In this document: one piece after another, positions 50,299-62,200 of the stretch
Position numbering within the stretch: position 1 is the first letter of the stretch
Layout: the number at the start of each line of letters is the position of its first letter
The notes under the pieces: generated by a model
What the model was told of the DNA's origin: nothing
The model's database searches: none
What the model saw: only the letters and a program-made list of their open reading frames with translations
Program-made: the position numbers and the translations under genes
DNA from: Aphidius gifuensis
Taxonomy: Eukaryota > Arthropoda > Insecta > Hymenoptera > Braconidae
NCBI RefSeq assembly: GCF_014905175.1
Contig: NC_057793.1
Span: 1,054,001-1,118,000, forward strand
DNA length: 64,000 nt
Direction: 5' to 3'

Positions 50299-50369
<71 letters not shown>

Positions 50370-50370
50370 T
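50297..50370. repeat. (ATTT)n microsatellite
   Basis: Uninterrupted 74-bp ATTT tetranucleotide repeat, about 18.5 units. Confidence 0.95.
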
Positions 50371-53300
50371 AATATCAAGTAAATATCAACCAACAATTTT
50401 GACATAAATAAATGCAAATTAGTAGAAACACATAGATGCTCAATGTGATGTATCACCAGCATTAATGTCGATCAAATCAACATCAACTAAATTAAATAAA
50501 TAAACAAATAATAATAAAAATAATAATAATTATTATATGATAATAATTATTTGAGGTTCATAGAAATCGGATTAACCAAACGATCCATCCAAATTATTGT
50601 ATTTATCTGGAAATTTGTTATCACAGTAATATCACTGTCATCATCAATAATTTATTTATATTATTATTTATATTATTATTATTATTTGTATACTTGACAC
50701 GTTATCAGAACATTCGATTTATCATCTAAATCATAGCGCTGTATTTTTGTTAATTTTTAATTTAGTTTTTTATCATTTTATTTGAGGGTAAAATTGATTG
50801 ATTGAATATATTATTATATGGAATGAAAAAAAAATCCAAATTAATTATGTGTGTATGTGATTTGAATTAAATTAGTCTTTAATAACAAATATATAGCTAG
50901 TTATATCAATTAGTACAATCGATATGTATGTGTTGTCTCTGTCTTTCGTTTGTATGATAAAAGCTCAAACTGTGACCCCAACAAAAGGACCAAACGTGAT
51001 CATCGTTGTCTACATTCACATTATACTTGTGTTTGTTATATCTGTATAGTTTACTCAATTTTCGTCTCTATTTTATCTCTTTTTAGCGCATTTATGCCAT
51101 TCATGTTTTGTCTCACAATTTAACCGTGGAATTAATAATTGTTACTACAGTTTGACAAATTTCTAATGATTAAACGCATACAAAATACAAATATTATTAT
51201 TTTTTTTTTTTGAATAAAAGAACATAAATATGCATCGTGAGGTAATTTAATTAATGCATTTTATTATTGTTGTTTTTTGTTTTTATTATAAATGTATTTT
51301 TTATTCGTTTTTTTTTTGTGCGAAAATATTTTATATAGATTTTTTTATTTTTTTGAACGAGGCATTCATTCACGTAATGTGAAAAATAATTTGAGGCTTT
51401 GTATTTTATAAATATTGTTTTAAAAATAATTTTTTTGGAATGAGTTTTGGAGTGAAGTTAGGGAGAGATTGTTAAATAAAAAAATTGAGAATACCTGGAG
51501 GTGCTGACAGGTCGTTATTATATACCCTGTAAAATATTCAATAAAAAAAACCTATAAGCACTAAACCATACACTAAAAGCTGCATGAGAAACGTTCGTTT
51601 TTCAATTATTTTTAAACTCAATCTATATATTTTTTTTTTCAACTTATTTATTTTCTATTTGTTGTATTAATATTTATATGCGTTTTTTAGCAAACGTGTA
51701 CTCTTCATCTCTCTCGTGTGAATCAAACAGAAGATTGATATTAAAAATGGAGTAAAAAAAATACCTTTAAAAATTTAAATGAAAATAAAAAAATAAAGGA
51801 TCGTATACACATTGAAAATTGCAGTAGGAAAATAAAACGCTGGATTAATTTATTCTCCTGGAAATTTTGTTAGCGTCCAAAGCGTTCAAGCATTTATCGA
51901 TCGATTAATGAACTCGTTTTCACTCGCGTTTTTTCATATTTTTTTAAACGGTAATCAACGAACAAAATGTATATAAAATTTACAAAAAATAAAACAATTT
52001 TTTTCATCAATAATTTCAGTAAATAATGAATTTAAATTTTATTTATTATTATTTTATAAAAAATGGAAAGAGAAATATATAAAAAAAATTTGTAAAATAA
52101 ATTTTCAACTGTAGATTTATTATTGATTTTTTAAAAAAAAGCATACGTATTTTTCATAGCAATTTTGAAAATATTTTTTTGAAAAAATTGCAATAATATA
52201 TTTACAGATTTATATTTTTTCAAATAAAAATATTTTGAAACATTGTGAGCACAAGGGGAATGAACTGAATCAGCGAATTGTGGTTTATTCAATTATACAC
52301 GTGAATTTATTTTCAATTCATAAATTCAAAATTTGTTTGGTTTTTCTATTTCATCTGCTAAAACAACTTGTGTATTGTGTTTATATTTTTTTTCGAGTAT
52401 AAATAACCAATATTCGATAGTCAAGATTACTCTTGCCTTTCAACATTGTCTATTGTTTGAAATTTTTAGCTAAAGATTATTTCAAAACAAACACACACAT
52501 TGATTTATGTTCGTTAAATATATCCACAACCATAGAGCCCATATTTACCATCAACAAAACAATAACAATCACTCTAACAATCACATTATTTACAACAAAA
52601 AAAAAAGCACAAAACAAAAGTACACAATTCCCTTTTTTTTTTCTCCAAATCAATTTTACCCAAACCCAACAAATAATAAATAAAAAAATCCAAAAATTTA
52701 TTCATTCAATTCTTGTTACTAATGCAATTCAACATCTTAACATATAAAAACACGCATTGAACAATCAACGATAAATATATCAAATAAAAAAAAGCTTAAA
52801 TAAAATGTCGAAAAAAAAAAAATAAAATAAAAAAATTTCAGTGTTTATATATGTGCATAAGCAATACGTGTGTCTTCTAGAATTGTCAAGTTGTAGAATC
52901 CAATCCCCTTGGGTTAAAAATGAAGAAGAAAAAAAAAACGAAAAAAAAAAAAAAAAAAATTTCTCACCACACAAAGTCAAGTCAACGCCAAGCATCTATT
53001 TTTCCTGGTGAGTAACCCAAGATTTTTGAACGATCCAAATCATCGTACATAGAGTCGTTGAATTTCTAATATATATATATGTAAATACACACACATACAC
53101 ATACAAAAATTCAGTTGCCTCTATAGGGAAATATCCATAATGCGCATTTGCAATTTCAATGGTTCGCCAAGTTAGGGTAGCGATGCGACGGTATACAAGC
53201 TTTCGAAACGCGGCAAGTTTATATATTTTCTTCTCTCTTGCCAATTCCACCACCTTTACCACTTTACCATTTCATTCTGTACGAAATTTATCTCTGTCTC

Positions 53301-56300
53301 TCTTGTTTCTCTCTCCCGGCTCTTTCTGACTCTCATAACCTCTAGCAAAACATGGAGCTTTTTTTTTTTTTTTTTTTTTCTTTATCATATATGTATATAT
53401 TATCAGACTTCCAAGTCTTCATGCTTTTGGCTCGTGCTTCAATTTCTACCCAATCCAAAATACACAGAAGCGTTCTTCCCACCTTCAAGTCGTCCTCGCA
53501 TACCGTCGAGAGTAGAAACCCCATCGCCACGAGCATTACTTTTTTTTTTTTCTTTTTATATTTCTCTCCTCTTCTCTTCTTGCTCGTGTTTTATCTTTTC
53601 ATCCCTTACAACTCCTTCAATATTCACCCTTATATTATCTTCTTTCCCTTTTTCTGTCTCTCTTTTTTTTGTTTTTTTTTTGGAGTCTTCAAGTATGTTG
53701 GGATGTGTGTATAACCATGTCCCATCATACTTTCCACAGCATCCAATCGATTCACCTTTATTTTCGTTTATATTTTTCTTTTCATATGTGTTTTTATTAT
53801 TTTCATTTTTTCACCCCTCTGTAATTCATCATTGACAAGATAAAAGAAAAATAACATGAAATAAAAAAAATAAATAATAACTGATAATATCTGGAAAAAA
53901 ATAATTTGATTTGTTCTGGTTGGAAGAAACCAGAGGCAATACAGCAATTTTAGTATTTTTTTTTTTTTCGTTAATTTAATAATAAACTTATGGACATTAT
54001 GGATATGTCTACTTTGTTCCCATGGGAGAAAAAAATAAAGTTGTTAATGCAGATAAAATTGTTGGAAGAATATTGCGACAAGGGAATTGTTGATGATTAT
54101 CTTTGTGGTGAAAATTTTTCGAGAGGCTAACTGGGAGGTAAAAAATGTAAAATAAAAACGACTGACACGAAATTTTGTGGTGTGAGTCACAGACAGAAGC
54201 CGCGATCTGACTTGTTAATTTTTAATCCCCCTTTTTCCACCCTTCACCTTGAGGCACAAATTTAAATCGGCTTGGTAAAATTTTTTTAATTGATTTGACC
54301 ACACTACCGTTCATTCGACTCTACATTTTAATATTTTTTTTTTTTCATTTTCATTTTCTTATTAATTTTATTCCTTATTTTTTAGAATCAATTTACTTTT
54401 TTACTGGCATTTTTTATATCGTGACTTGTGGGAAATAAAAATTAAAAATTGAAATGAATTTAATCGAATAGTTTTATCGTGGTAAATTAAATTGACATTT
54501 TACACCTTTGGTGAACCACAAATTTTCCCCAACGATATTATATATTTTCTCGATAATCAATACAAAAAAAAATATAAAAATTTTATAATTCTACATATTA
54601 ATGTTGTTTTTAATTTAACATATAAAAAAAATTAATTACTAATTAAATAATCTGTGTAATTAAAAAATTGCAAAAATCCAAATATTTCAAGTATTAAAAA
54701 AAATTAAAATTTAATGAGAATGAAGCGTGTCTGAAGAGTACAATAAATAAAAAAAAATAAATAAATAAAAATCAATGTTAGAGTGTTACAAAAGAAGGTA
54801 TTTTTATTTTTTGCAACAAAGTAAAAGCGTGTTCAGGTCGGAACTTGTAAGCGTGCAACAAGAAAAGTAAAAGTGAAAACAAAGAAAGAAAAAAAACATA
54901 TAACACAAGAGAGAGGAAGAGAGAGAGAGAAAGAGAAAAGAGTCACGGGGATTTTGTAAGTGCTGTTTCATGTACAAATTTTCCCCTTGCATCGTCACCA
55001 CTGTCTGTCTACCACCCACCTATTTCTACCTTTTCCAAAACCAACGAGGGAATTTGAAGGGTATAATACACTGCCATCATATATTTCACGTAAATTTTTT
55101 AAAAAATGTTTAAAAATATAAATAAATAACAAAAGAAGCTTTATATATATCTGCTTTTTTTATATTCTTTTATAAACTCAATAACAATATCGTACAATTA
55201 AACAAAACAATGTGAATTTTCAATTTGTTTTAACACTATATGAGATCATCTATATGCAAGAGTGTTCTAATTATTCAAGTCATGAACGCCTTTAAATTTT
55301 GCACAGTGTATATGCAAAAATGTATGTGTCATATGAGTTGATATATACAAAAGCTTTTGTGTTAATTTTGTGTTAAATTTCATTGGAAAATAAGAAACAA
55401 ATGTATTCACTTGAAGATGATGAAGATGATGATGATGATGGTGTGAATTTTGTTAATGCATATTTACTAAAATATACCAAGTATAAATGTTTCATCGATT
55501 TGATTTATTTTTAGCAAGTTGTGATTACTGTGAGTGATGAAGAACAAATATACAGACATGATTGAGGGTTGAACGACACACATGCCATGATTTATTTATA
55601 TCATACATATATACACTCTATAATCGATAAAATATATCATTTCAAATGTAAATTAACACACAAAAATATTCTATTTTTAAAATAATTGTAGATAATAATT
55701 TTTTTTCATCAATAAATCATATTTTTACGAAAATATAAATATCATTTTTCATGTCGGACTTGAAATATGCTTATACTACTGAAAATATTATTAATAATAA
55801 TTTTTATTTTTCATAAAATATATGAATAATAATTAAAAAAAAAATTAATTTTAAATTCTTTTTATTGTATTTATTTATTCAATTAAATTTTATTCGAATA
55901 AATTTTAATATTAAATAATTAGCGTAAAAAATTAATCAACTAAAAAATTTATAATTAAATATTGCTTTAAATAATTAATAAAAAAAAAAAATAATAAAAG
56001 CTTCAATTAATTTAATAAATGTTAACCAAGTTTAAAATGAAAAAAATTTGTATTTAAAATTTCAATCAACTGACAATTCATATAGTATACATATAGGATA
56101 AATTTATGGATAAAAAGTTTTGACCTTTACAAGCTTGACTGGTTAACAATTTGATATCACTTAATGAAAATATAGTGATAAATTTATCGACAAGTATATA
56201 AATTGCATTCGCGGTATATTTAAGTGAGTTGAAAAGCCGAGAAAATTTGACCCATTTGACAAATATCCCAGAGGTAGACTTCTTGTTGTTGTCTGGTCAC

Positions 56301-58030
56301 CAGGGTCATATATACCTTCACACAATTTATACACTCACATGCATGCTGCAGTACATGATCCACCATGTATTTTATATATATATGTATTTTATTATATAAA
56401 GAGAAACATTGAAACAGATGGGGCGCCAGCTATGGAGATTCAGTGATAAGTGATCGCGGTACCCACAGTGAAACTCTAATTAATACCTCGACGGTTCGTT
56501 TGAGTCTGTGACATACGAGCCAGTAGTTGGTTGGGTTTTAGAATTATCCAGGAAATTCGTATTGCAAACTGTACATCCATTGCTTACTGCTTCATCGTTT
56601 GTTAACTCATCAGCAAAATTTTACGCTTCTCTTGCTTTAACTCATTAACTATTTTTTTATTTTTTCATTAAATTGTTTATTTAAATTTAAAAAATAATAC
56701 TTAAATCTTAAATAATAAACTATTAAATTTTATTTTTAAATATTCAGTTTGTTTTTCTTTCAAACTCATTAATATATTTCTTGATTTAGTTTGATTTTTT
56801 TTTTTTTCTATTTTTTTTCAATCTATTTTTCTTGTTAAAAAAATTGGGTTATAATTTTTTTATGCAAATTTATTTTTGATGTAATTACTTGAAAGATTTA
56901 AAAATATTTTTTTTAAATATAATATTTTGTGACCTAATTTTTTCATGAAAATATATAGAGACTTTGTGTTTGTAAAAGATTAAAATCTTGACGTTGAAAG
57001 TTATTAATTAAAATCATGTTGTGTAAAATAGTTTGACACATAAATATATAGTTTATACATGTGAGTACGTGTGAGTGGGTTATATTTATTAATCGAGGTT
57101 GTGTGTATACATATAACATGATTGTGGACTATCGTCTGAGCAGAGTTTTAGTTACACCTTACACTATGAACGACCTTAGCAACTTAACTTTGTGTTCAGC
57201 CGCACATTGGACGATTACGCGGGTTAGGTATTGATTAAAACTCACCCTCTCTCCTTTTTATCAAACGTTCTTGCTCTTGCGTCTTTGGTGCGGGTCCTGG
57301 CAATTAATATTATTTATCGACGTGTCTTAATCGGCCTGGCCACATCTGACTATCCCCAGCATCTACCTTCAACTTAACTTTACCAAATACTTGCAGGATT
57401 TTCCTTGATCTAAAACTCTCTCTCCCTCTCTCTGCAAAAACTGCTGCAAACTCGTTAAAACACCTAACCTTTTTTTACTTCTGTCGAAAATCTAAAGCTA
57501 TAAGTTCAAAAAAACTATTTCTAAAAGAGAAGAGCGTTTTATTTTTTTTTTTTTTTTACAAGTGGACACTAGTGAATTTCAAACGAATGTACCTCATTAG
57601 GATTTTATATACGAAGCATTTGAGAATGTATACAATCTATATACATACTCTTAACTATCTTTAACCAGAGCAAAAACTCAGCCAGTAACTCAAACTCATT
57701 AGTGCAAGAAATTTCAAAATTGACCGTACTTATATATAGATTTAAGGAAACTTGATTTGATAGTTGAAAATGATCAGGGTATCTATCTCAAGGGAGTCAT
57801 CAATAGCTGCATTGGAGAATCAAAAATCAACGCTCTATAAAAAATCCCCAGTTGAGTTGAAAAAAAAATATCTAAAAAATTGAATTTCAATTATAAATAA
57901 GTAGCCATTAAAAGTTATATAAATGATGCATTCAAATTGCAGTAAATAGAGCTCATTAAAAAATACGATTGGAAAAATTAAATGCATATTGACGAGGAAA
58001 AAAAATAGAAAATGAAAAAAAAAAAAAAAA
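50371..58030. other. Gene-free DNA with several regulatory-looking patches
   Basis: AT-rich background with mixed-composition patches at 50930-51020, 53040-53560, 54170-54260, 55420-55441 (a GAT/GAA-type triplet repeat), 56410-56600 and 57120-57440. The 56.4-kb patch has TATATAAAG near 56395 and an initiator-like ATTCAGTG near 56440, but their spacing (about 50 nt) is too long for one core promoter. Frames in these patches are short. No gene is supported. Confidence 0.35.
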
Positions 58031-58034
58031 TTAA

Positions 58035-58298
58035 ACCGCTCAATCAGCGCTGTATTATGTTGATCGTAAAACATTGGATTTGTTGAAAACATGGACATTG
58101 ATCTCAGCATATAAACGGGCAATGCGCCAAAATTTTATCTATATAGCTTGTTTGAATTTCTATATTGCAGCAATGGCCGGAACTTGTATTTTCATTTCCG
58201 TAAATGTGGTCCATTTGTATATAGAATCGATTGGCTTATATCAAAAAGCAGCATCACTTTACAATACTGTCTGTAAGCATCATCGATCGTTCATGTAA
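58035..58298 (+). CDS. Candidate exon or gene relic, unknown (87 codons open)
   Basis: An open frame of 87 residues in a patch of mixed composition. It begins with SALYYVDRKTLDLLKTW-like sequence, has a hydrophobic stretch around NFYIAAMAGTCIFISVNVV, and ends NTVCKHHRSFM. The first in-frame ATG is 58122, so the upstream part is open only if this is an internal exon; a GTAAGC donor-like site lies at 58273. The composition is protein-like, but I recognise no family. It could be a relic of a receptor or transposon ORF. Confidence 0.25.
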   Translation, partial: TAQSALYYVDRKTLDLLKTWTLISAYKRAMRQNFIYIACLNFYIAAMAGTCIFISVNVVHLYIESIGLYQKAASLYNTVCKHHRSFM

Positions 58299-58702
58299 AA
58301 CCATTTGAAATGTTTACTACCATCATAAAATTGCCAACAATTACAAACTTGTTAACAACAATTGTTTAGCCACAAAAAAACTTTTTTTTTTTTTTTCATT
58401 CAAATATATACAATCATAAAAATTTACACGAGCATACATTTAATGAATAATTTACACGCTATATTTAAAAAAAACTGCAATTTAAAATAAATGTAAAAAA
58501 AAAATATATAAACTAGATAAATAAATTCTAGTAAATTTGACTTGTTAAAAAAGGTAAAAATAAATAATTAAAAGTATATCAAGCTGATGCAGAGTCGTTG
58601 CCAATTAGAACTGGCATGCTAAACTTAGTGGTGCTTAATTAAGCCCATGCTTTTGAATTCTGTCTCTCTCAAATTCATATAAGCAACCAAGAAAGCTTGA
58701 AA

Positions 58703-58751
58703 TCGTGGTGGATTGGTCGAGTCTTGGATAGAAGTGAGCTTACCACCACGA
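58703..58751. repeat. 9-bp perfect inverted repeat
   Basis: TCGTGGTGG (58703-58711) and CCACCACGA (58743-58751) are exact reverse complements 31 nt apart, in a G+C-enriched conserved-looking island (58580-58960). Confidence 0.45.
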
Positions 58752-58791
58752 GTTCTCCATGTATAATTTTATCCTTGTTTCTTGTCTCCTC

Positions 58792-58911
58792 TTAACAATG
58801 AGAGATTCTACCAAGACCCAGCATGACCACGTCGTTTGGATGCGGTTGTAAATGTAACGTTGTTGGTATTCTCCCAGCATCTCGACACTCTACACAAAAC
58901 CACTGTACCAT
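58792..58911 (-). CDS. Candidate short coding exon or micro-ORF (39 aa)
   Basis: On the - strand the ATG at 58911 opens 39 residues, MVQWFCVECRDAGRIPTTLH at the start and PHPNDVVMLGLGRISHC at the end, to a TAA at 58792-58794. G+C is near 50 percent in a 20 percent background and there is no low-complexity run. An in-frame stop lies three codons before the ATG. No family recognised. The + strand of the same block has only short frames. It may be an exon, a micropeptide, or a conserved noncoding element that is open by chance. Confidence 0.25.
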   Translation of the reverse strand: MVQWFCVECRDAGRIPTTLHLQPHPNDVVMLGLGRISHC

Positions 58912-59096
58912 TGCTTTTCATTTGGCTATACTAGTTTCAATAAACGAATCATAATTAGATGTCGAAAATATCAGCTTTGTTTTGCTACACAACTGCTGCA
59001 CACATATGCCATCAAAAACTATCAAAATAATATTTATGTTTAATTAATTCAACGTTGAAAAAATAGACAATATGTTTGCATGAAAATTTTTAATAG

Positions 59097-59206
59097 TATT
59101 TTGTACATGAAGGGCATGTACAGGGATATCAGCGATGCATTATCGAACCGACTACCCAGAAACTCTCTGCGTCGACGTACTCGGAAGGACGTACAATTTC
59201 CTGTCG
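59097..59206 (+). CDS. Candidate coding exon, basic peptide, unknown
   Basis: About 110 nt with G+C near 50 percent. An acceptor-like TTTTTAATAG ends at 59096 and a GTCG/GTAATG donor-like site is at 59207. The frame through the ATGs at 59107 and 59116 reads MKGMYRDISDALSNRLPRNS then a very basic LRRRTRKDVQFPV, ending in phase 1 at the donor. The mixture of charged residues and abrupt edges against the AT-rich flanks look like a conserved alternative first exon or an internal exon of a large gene. Product unknown. Confidence 0.35.
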
Positions 59207-62200
59207 GTAATGTAGACTTGAAATTTGTAAATATCTTGATAATTTATTGATACTAAAATTAATTTATTATTATCTGATAAATTAATTTGTTATCATTTGT
59301 TTTTTTCCTTTGTTCTAATTGGTAGGTTATTAATTATCACATGAGACGAGGAAAAATAAAAAAATAAAAATGCATTGGTATAGCTCTGGATTGTTGGGCT
59401 AATCAAGGTAATTCTTAACTTGTAAAATACACAAAGCTGACTATGACTAACGAGGTTATCCCTTGTTAAGCATTGAAACCCATCGAAGTCAACGAAAATT
59501 TCTTGACTCAGCAGTTAAATAATAAAAAAAAGAAATTAATAGAGAGCAGAAATAAAAAAAATGAAATATAAAGGAACAAAAAAAAAAAAGCGCCAACAAA
59601 AAGAGCGATGGACAAATGCGGGAAGCAAAAGAAAAAACTGATAAAATCCATTGATCAATTTCAGGGAATGATTTGTCGAAGGGGGAGTCACTGGGGTGTA
59701 TGGGAAGGGGTGAAAAATAAAAATGAAAAAAGTAAATTCCAAAGATCCCAAGAATCAGCTTACACCAATAGCAACGATCGTATACACGAAGCCAATAATA
59801 CTGGATTTCTCGTGTGGGTAACTTGGTCGGTGACTCTTTCACCAGTTTCCGTTTTACTCACTTCTTTTATATATAATATAATACACTTTTTTTTTTATTT
59901 TTTTTATTTTTATTTTCTACAACAAGACGTCTTATAAAACCCCACAATGGCACCTCGAGCTCTTACGGTCTTTCGCCTGTAACTCTTCTGTACAAGAGAA
60001 AAGTCAAGAATAAAACTGGGTTACAAGCCAGTGGCTTGATACATATACACACTTAAATATAATATATATATACTGTCTTGTATTGTGGCCACATACAAAA
60101 GACCTAAAACAAGTAAAAATCGAAAAGCACGACTTGCAAAAAAAAAAAAATAATAAGAAAAACAAAAAAAAAAAATATATATAAAAACTAGACGAATGAA
60201 GAGTGTAAAGTCTGACCATATAGACCCGTTTCTGTATAAAGTTAAAAAAAAAAAAAAAAAACAAAACCTGGAAGTAAGAAAAGAAAATAAAAAAAATAAT
60301 AATAAAGAAAAATGAAAAAAATATAAAAGAAAATAAATGAAAAAAAAAAATCTAGTAGCAGCCGTGGCACGTTTTGTGTAAAAATACGTGTATGTGTTGG
60401 TGTACGACACATTGGTGGCATAAAAAAGTTACAAAAGAAAAGTAAAAAAAAAAAAAAAAATAGCAAAAAAAAAAAATAAAAAGGGGGGTAGTGGATAAAA
60501 AAAATATGATGGTATTGGATAGACGGCCTGCTGAGAACGTGAAACTAGTATTTTAAAAATGGGTATGGGGAATATGTAGTTGAAAGAGTTTTGGAGGACA
60601 AGATTTATCGTTGTAAAAAGTATATAAAAATTGGCGACTTGAATTGTTGATGGCGTCACTGTGTCTAAGACTTGTATTATTGTGACAATTGTGATATTTT
60701 TCCATGAGGTTTTTATAAATTATATATACAGATTTGTCTTATCATTGGCTTTTCCAATTCCCTTTGTCATCTACATTGAAGATAATGTGCCGCCTGGACT
60801 ATGTAACTGTTTGTAAGATAAGGAATTCAAAGCAGCCCAACTGATAAAGCCACCCTCACATCATCTACACAAGCCATCAATCTACTGTGTGTACTGTCCC
60901 TTGGTCTTTATTACCATCACTTCCAATCACTGTCAAAACATGTACTTACAATTAATTATATTTCAAACTAAAATATAATTAACAAGAGTCAAATATGATA
61001 ACAAGTTTGTTTATATATACTAATGAGCTCACAATGTGGATCATAAGTTTTTGATAATTAATCAAGAAACATATTTAATTCCCTTAAGGCTATATTACTT
61101 TATTTTACTTTATCTTTATATATATATAATATAATTCATTCACTCACTCATTTACTGATTCTACCAACGTCTAATTTACCTTGAAATGGATTACAAAATT
61201 GCAAATTGATCGCTTGGGTAAAAAACAAATAGATAGTGCAAAGTGGCCTGCCTCTCGTCCACTTGAGCTCAAAAACTTTTTCGATCAATTTCATCTCAGG
61301 AGAATATATATATATAAACTAAGAAAAGTCTCTTAATTTTCAAGGCTCAAAACTTTTACCCGTATATATATAACATACTCTACAAACAGAGTAAAAGTCC
61401 CAGATTTTATCTGTTGGCTATTTCAAAATTTAAACAGTTGAGAAAAAAAAATAAAACAAAGAAATTAAATAAATAAAAGTAAAAAAAAAAAAAAGCTCGA
61501 ATTAGAAGCAAGTTGATAAAAAAGTAACAAAAAAAATAATGAAAATCAGGAGTTGAATGTTGAAGGATTATACACATATATAGAAGAAGAAGAAGATGAA
61601 AAGTGACAAAAGAGAAAGAGATAGACAAAAGACCAATTCACTTGACAATTTAAACTGGCACAATGCCAAACTATTGGAACTGTTAAGAGAGAGAGAGAGA
61701 GAGAAATAGATAGAACAAATGAGCTTGGCCCTTCTATACCAAACTGAGTCAATTCAACTAATCCAAGTTGCTTAGTTCTGTGGCAATAGCGGTGGGGTTT
61801 TGACGGGGGAAGAGGGTTGTGTCACCTTTAGCAGGACAGAAGACCACCAACCAAAACCAACTGTTATATAATACAAATATATATATATATTCTATATCTT
61901 GTTGCATTTGTATCTGTAGAATCCCTTAGCGCGCACAGAAAGCACTGGCTTCTCATGAGCTTTACTCCCTCTTTCCCTCTCTTGCTCTATCTATTTTGCA
62001 ACTAGATAATGGGACACACTGAATATTGTGTGTTTCTTGGTCTTGTCTATATCTCTGTCTATCTATATATAATTCATAAATGTACAAAATGTTTATCGAG
62101 GTGAAATTGTTCCTCTCTCTTTAAATTCTATACAGTCCAAGTACAACAATATTCAGTTGCAGATTTTGTCCCTCCGGACTTGAAGTTATATAACTCGTAT

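Noticed and set aside
53342..53536. - strand frame with ordinary residues (VCEDDLKVGRTLLCILDW)
   Set aside because: Lies in a mixed-composition patch, but both strands are open and there are no clear splice sites. Left as part of the regulatory-looking patch.
59489..59842. 117-codon - strand open frame, membrane-like
   Set aside because: It starts at GTG, not ATG, and its second half is poly-Phe from A-rich DNA. No splice signals or family.
60004..60659. Several overlapping - strand Phe-rich frames
   Set aside because: All three frames are open because the + strand is nearly all A/G; no protein character.
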